DNA from: Calocera cornea HHB12733
Taxonomy: Eukaryota > Basidiomycota > Dacrymycetes > Dacrymycetales > Dacrymycetaceae
Reading direction: 5' to 3'
Length of the DNA: 10,962 nucleotides
Assembly (NCBI GenBank): GCA_001632435.1
Contig: KV424221.1
Location: forward strand, 1 to 10,962
In this document: one piece after another, positions 6,682 through 10,962 of the stretch
Position numbering within the stretch: position 1 is the first letter of the stretch
Layout of the letters: every line of letters begins with the position of its first letter
Program-made: the position numbers and the translations under genes
The notes under the pieces: generated by a model
Databases searched by the model: none
What the model was told of the DNA's origin: nothing
The model's input: the letters and a program-made list of their open reading frames with translations, nothing else

Positions 6682-9600
6682 ATGTTTCCATATCCTCCTC
6701 TTCTTCCTGGGCCATATGGACGTCAACCTTACGAATTCGACACCGGATCGTGGCTCCAACGTCCACCCACGGCCTATCCTCCTCTCCTTCAACATTCGAC
6801 CACAGTCTACCCTCCCTCCCACCTGACTGAACAACCTGGCAACACACCTCACCACGAGTGGCCTGTGGACTCCTATACTGTTCCATATGGCCATCCGATG
6901 CCATTCCCTCACACCCTGCCGTCGTTTGCGCCTCAACCTACTCCCTCATTCCCATATCCATCCACGTCTGCCATCTATCCTATTCCGCCACCTTTCAATA
7001 ATCGCTACACGTCACTCGTTCAGCCTACATATGGAAACCTTCCAGCACAGGTCGCATCCCATTCTCAAGGTCCCGTGCCGCTTTCCAGGACATCTTCGGT
7101 CCCGTCCACCACAATTCCCTCGCCATTGACTTCCGTCAGCGGTATTTCCCTCAACCTGTATCCTACCCCGCCAGTCTCCGTGCCGGCACGCCCTTCGTTT
7201 CTGCCGCAGAAGTCAGCCGCCAGCATCGATAAATCAAGCACTGCAGTGGTACCAACTCCCGTGGTCGAACTTCCGTCTGGCAGCCCGACACTTCTCCACG
7301 GGAGTACCGCCAGTGATGGTCCAAGACTTCATTACCACTGGCCGACAAATCACACCGTCCCGGCTGAGGCCGCTCACATCATCTCACGATATGCCTGGCG
7401 CAGCCAAGGAGCACGCCTCCGATCACCCCGTGACTACGACATCCCGACTACCATACAACGCGTGAAGTCCTCTCAATGCCAAGGCGTGATTTCTTGTGTT
7501 GCCTGCATTGCAAATGGTGAAGGTCACTATCGCCGGCCATCTACGATCGGTCCTCTCAAAATCGCTGAGCAATTGCAGGAGCCATGCCCACTTTGCCGAG
7601 GCTCTATGGAGCATGTGCCCTGCAGCGTTCACAAACTCTCCTTCCAGCATGGCGATGACATACATCTCATACAAGCTGGAAAGCACCTTCACCCCGAGCC
7701 ACCTGGTGGTCGCCTCACTGGCCACCAAAAAGCTCAACTGGACGATCACACGAAGAAGTTACCGCGTGCGAAACCCTCCGAGATACGCGTTACCGCCCAG
7801 GCAGCTTCCATCCACCCCAAGTTGGCCGATACTCGTCGATTGAACTACGCTGTACGAGCCAGCCGGGTGCGGACGGCCACTTCCCACTCTCCTGAGAAGC
7901 GTGGATCCCATCTGATTGAGCAGCTTGCTGACGCTCAGCGAGTTTGGCAGCACGACTGCCCTAACTTCATTGTTGGAGAGCAGCTTGCCGCTCATCCTCA
8001 ATACATCACTGTTCAAACCGATTGGCAGCGCAAGTCGCTTCTTCGAGATGCCATCACTGGTCGACTCCAGCGCGATTGGCCTGAGCTTGCTATCGATCGC
8101 GTAGGCATGCTCACTGATGGGAGCCATGACTTATTGCGTGGGAAAGCCCAGGTGATCACTACAGTGGTCTTCAGCCCAATCACGCACAAGTGGACCGCTG
8201 TTTTGAATACTCTTGCATGGGGTTTTGGGGAAGAACACTATCGTGTGCATTTTGCGCACTTGATAGCAATTGTTCGTGAGGTCGCTGGTGAAAGTTACTC
8301 CAAAGAGATGCTCGCACAGGTACAGTTCCCAGTTCACATCCGCAATAGTCTTTTCTCATCATCTTCACAGTGTATCGACTTCTCAGACGCCCAGCAGAAT
8401 GGCTTTCTCTCGGCATATCTTCAAGATCACAAAAAGCATTGCCCTGGTTGGGAACAGCTGGGGTCCGACGCCAAGAGACTGGAAGAGACTCGGATCCGCG
8501 ACGAAGCACGTTCCCTGTTGGTAGGATGTGGAGTGCACTTCAAGAGCACGTGTCGCCGCATCCACTCCGTTGTCGGCGCCAGCAGGGTTCCCCTCTTTGA
8601 CAAGTATATCGATCGCCTGAGGGACGCAAATGCCACTGTGGATGACTTCGTACGAACCGTCCTGGAATTCATGCAGGACTTTGAAGAGCTAGAGGCATGG
8701 ATGTTGTGGTGGCTCCTTCCTGCCCATGCTTCCCTGATCTTCCCTCCGGTCATGAAGATGTCACAAGATCTCCAGGACCGTATGGCGACCACAACAAATG
8801 GTGTTGAAGGTTATCACTGGGTGATGTACCGCGCTTTGGGCGTACAGCACGATATCGCCCCCCTCCTCGTATCTCTATACCAATTTTGCCAAGCGGAAGA
8901 GAAGCAATACCACAACATAGTCGGTAAGTCTCAACTTGATGTTGTCACTTATGCCTTGCTGATGTTCTGCAGTCGGCGAGATCCGACCTCGATTCAACAA
9001 CAGATGCCGGCGGAGACCTAACTATGGCCAAGAGATGCACCCCAACGATGGCAGGCCGCCGGATACTGTGGCACGCTTGGGTCTCAATTCGCCTGGTGCC
9101 GAAGAACTGCTTGGAGCTCTCCGCGATAACATCACTACACCGGCTGCATCTCGAAAGCGGAGCAGCAAGAATGTGCCCTACGAACAAGTTACATATCGGA
9201 ACTCTGCGATGTCATGTTACATAGACTCAGGTTTGGAGCTTCTGTTCCGTGGACTCTGCAGTCTCAAGCCCGACTTCCAGGATGCTCTGCAACGAGGTTG
9301 TGGGTCACTTCCCCGAACCTCTCTGTTGGCTGGGGTTCTTCGCCATCTTCAGGAACGAAAACACTTTCTTGCGAGGTTCCAGTCGCTGGGCAGAAAACGG
9401 GGCCCTGCTTACACAAAAGAGCTCCAGGCGATCTTGGTGGAAGGCCAGACGTTAGTCCGCAACCATATTTGTGGCACTTGGCAACTCTTCCGGCTAGGTG
9501 AAATGGGGTGCCCAAGGTCCTGGTTCAATCGCCTCTTCCGTGAGGATATACCACTACAGCAACAGTCCTTCTTCAATGTCATCTACACCTGTATTTGGAG

Positions 9601-10962
9601 CTGTGCTGCTGGTCATGAGCATGTGGATGAATCTGAATTGTGGCCTGAACCATGTCCCCATCGTCTTGATGTTGCTTATGCCTTCAGTATGAACGCTGAG
9701 CATGCCACTTTGGATCTCTCTCATATGTTCATACACACAATGCCGTGGACGCCAACTTCTTCTCAACGGGTTAGGCCTCAGCTCCTTCACCTCCGGCCTC
9801 CCGTGCCTTGTCGCCAAGCCGGATGTACTGCCCTCTCCTCGGTTCACCGCATCAAAGTCCAGTATCCATATTTACTTCGTGTGGCACCACACCACGGTGC
9901 CATTTGCACTGATAATCAACATCCGCACGCCAATCTCCGTCTGCAATGCCCGCTCGACTTTGCAATTACCTTTCCTACAGGTAGCATTCGATATAAAATG
10001 GCTGGCCGTATCCAGCTCTCACACTCCCACTGTTATACTGAATGGGTTGACAAAGGACGTGTATGGCTCAGTGACGACCTGAAGAACAATGTGCAGCTTC
10101 AGGGAGATGCCCATCGTTGTCTTCCTCAGAGTGATGAGTCGCAACTATATATGTACACACGGGATTCTCTTGCAGATGTGCGTATCTCTCTCTCTATGTG
10201 ATGCTAACTCTCAGTTAATCGCATTCCACAGACCACTTTTGTTTCTGTGCAAGACATCAACATTCGCTACCGCGTGGCAGCTGCAATGCTCCCATCTGCC
10301 GGAACAGTGATCAATATCACACCTTCTCCTCCTCTTAGCCCTATGTGCACCGCAGCGCTCACGGACTCTCCCTTTTTTGGTCCCTCTTTACTTCCCACAA
10401 GCCCATGCCCGATTTCACCGCTCAAGCTTGTGGCACCCTCGAGACCGCCTCTTCCCAAGGTACCACAAGACCCATTGGAGAAAAGGCTGAAGGAGCTCAA
10501 GCGTGCTTCCATTCAGGGCATGATAACTCCCACGTCACCTTCCCCTAACCGGCTCAGGTCTGGCCGAATTCGCCAAAAGCGGGAGTTGCAAGTCTCTTGC
10601 TCATTGAAATCCGGTCGAAAAGCAGATCGCGCACATAAAGATCGAATCCATTCCACAAAACCCCTTCCAGCCAGTGAGCTCCTCTTTGGCCAGATCCGTG
10701 GAGTTATTAACGATCTTATAGAATGTCCTGAGTGTGACGAGCCTATTCCTGTGGACGACCGTTTAGTCCAGGCCGCGTGGCACGATGCTAATCAGCCCGG
10801 AAGCCTGTCTCTACCTGCGTGGACAAATACAGCGTTCTTTCGCTGGTGTCCGACACACCGAGCCAGGAAGAAATATATCGACAAACATGGCCCAGAGTCC
10901 TCCGACCCTGAGGGACAGTATCCATCACATCCTTGGAGCCACTATCGGAAATTGCTGGAGGA
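6682..10962 (+). CDS. WRKY-GCM1 zinc finger, MULE DDE transposase and USP-like peptidase fusion; three exons, 3'-partial
   Basis: Exons are 6682-8923, 8973-10177 and 10232 to beyond the edge, at least 1392 codons. ATG 6682 is the first in-frame ATG after a stop at 6562-6564. Residues 1-230 are Pro/Ser/Tyr-rich and probably disordered. Residues 266-341 form a WRKY-GCM1-like zinc finger: C266, C272, C275, C302, C305, C314, and H335-x-H337 before PEPP. The transposase core follows: first Asp in LTDGSHD (D479), second in IDFSDAQ (D566), C616-x2-H619 as in MULEs, and Glu in TTTNGVEGYHW (E709). After intron 1 comes a USP-like fold: N824 and C829 in NSAMSCYIDS, H1100 in SHSHCYT, D1115-D1116 in VWLSDDL, and the terminal strand QLYMYTR. 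The tail has CPEC (C1314, C1317) and CPTH (C1355, H1358), a likely zinc site. It would bind element ends, cut DNA and act on ubiquitin-like conjugates in the nucleus; the last role is inferred. Confidence 0.88.
8924..8972 (+). other. Intron 1 of the transposase-peptidase gene (49 nt, phase 1)
   Basis: The donor is GTAAGT at 8924, the branch-like GCTGAT is at 8958-8963, and the acceptor CTGCAG ends at 8972. It joins the transposase frame to the peptidase frame (HNIV then VGEIRPRFNN). Without splicing the transposase frame ends at 9021. This intron is what makes the two domains one protein. Confidence 0.88.
10178..10231 (+). other. Intron 2 of the transposase-peptidase gene (54 nt, phase 0)
   Basis: The donor is GTGCGT at 10178, CTAAC is at 10204-10208, and the acceptor CCACAG ends at 10231. 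It leads to a third exon that stays open for 243 codons to the window edge. Unspliced reading stops at 10199-10201. The long open third exon is strong support. Confidence 0.85.

Larger units (their letters stand above)
6682..10962 (+). mobile_element. MULE-type DNA transposon, right part outside the window
   Basis: Called from the DDE transposase domain in the gene that fills this stretch. The left end is probably in the repeat-rich region between 5930 and 6680 and the right end is beyond the window, so terminal repeats and the target-site duplication cannot be checked here. The limits given are those of the coding region only. Confidence 0.75.

Noticed and set aside
6682..8923. KDZ (Kyakuja/Dileera/Zisupton) transposase assignment
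   Set aside because: The WRKY-GCM1-like finger, C-x2-H between the second Asp and Glu, and the TTTNGVEGYHW block fit the MULE group better. A profile search would settle it.
8924..9021. Reading the transposase frame through to the stop at 9019-9021 as a stand-alone 779-residue protein
   Set aside because: The last 32 codons coincide with an intron of near-perfect consensus and following sequence, and lack conserved character. Retained-intron transcripts giving a transposase-only form remain possible.
1..10962. CRISPR arrays, tRNA or rRNA genes, bacterial operon signals
   Set aside because: No regularly spaced repeats, cloverleaf or rRNA-like sequence was seen; the genes are intron-containing fungal genes.

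Overview
The window looks like a gene-dense stretch of a filamentous basidiomycete, probably an agaricomycete. The supports are introns of only 49-54 nt with GT donors, CTRAY-like branch sites and AG acceptors, a Helitron of fungal type, and a conserved endomembrane gene between two transposon genes. The species cannot be named from the sequence.

Layout. (1) 1-2454, plus strand: the C-terminal 800 residues of a Helitron Rep/helicase transposase. The window opens almost exactly on the two-tyrosine motif of the Rep nuclease, and a complete Pif1-like helicase follows. One 50-nt intron lies between helicase motifs I and II. (2) 2455-4110: about 1.65 kb with no recognisable gene. It holds one 237-codon ORF and one 52-codon open stretch that I cannot assign, plus small hairpins. 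(3) 4111-5805, minus strand: a four-exon gene for a 514-residue UVRAG/Vps38/Atg14-family protein, a subunit of the class III phosphatidylinositol 3-kinase complex. It is the only clear host gene here. (4) 5806-6681: the interval between two divergent genes. It is rich in inverted and direct repeats and in a recurring TACGCT/AGCGTA hexamer. (5) 6682 to the window end, plus strand: one large three-exon gene, at least 1392 codons and open at the right edge. It carries a Pro/Ser/Tyr-rich N-terminus, a WRKY-GCM1-type zinc finger, a Mutator-like (MULE) DDE transposase core, a ubiquitin-specific-protease (USP)-like cysteine peptidase domain, and a C-terminal C2-CH zinc-binding motif.

Most notable observation: the transposase and the USP-like peptidase lie in different reading frames of the genomic DNA. 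A near-consensus 49-nt intron joins them in frame, so one polypeptide would carry a zinc finger, a DDE core and a deubiquitinase-like domain. A 54-nt intron then joins a third exon that stays open to the edge. Both enzymatic modules keep their expected catalytic residues, so the element could be recent or active.

The two transposon genes and the host gene are not an operon. The Helitron gene converges on the UVRAG gene, and the UVRAG gene is divergent from the MULE-type gene, with the repeat-rich interval between the two start codons.
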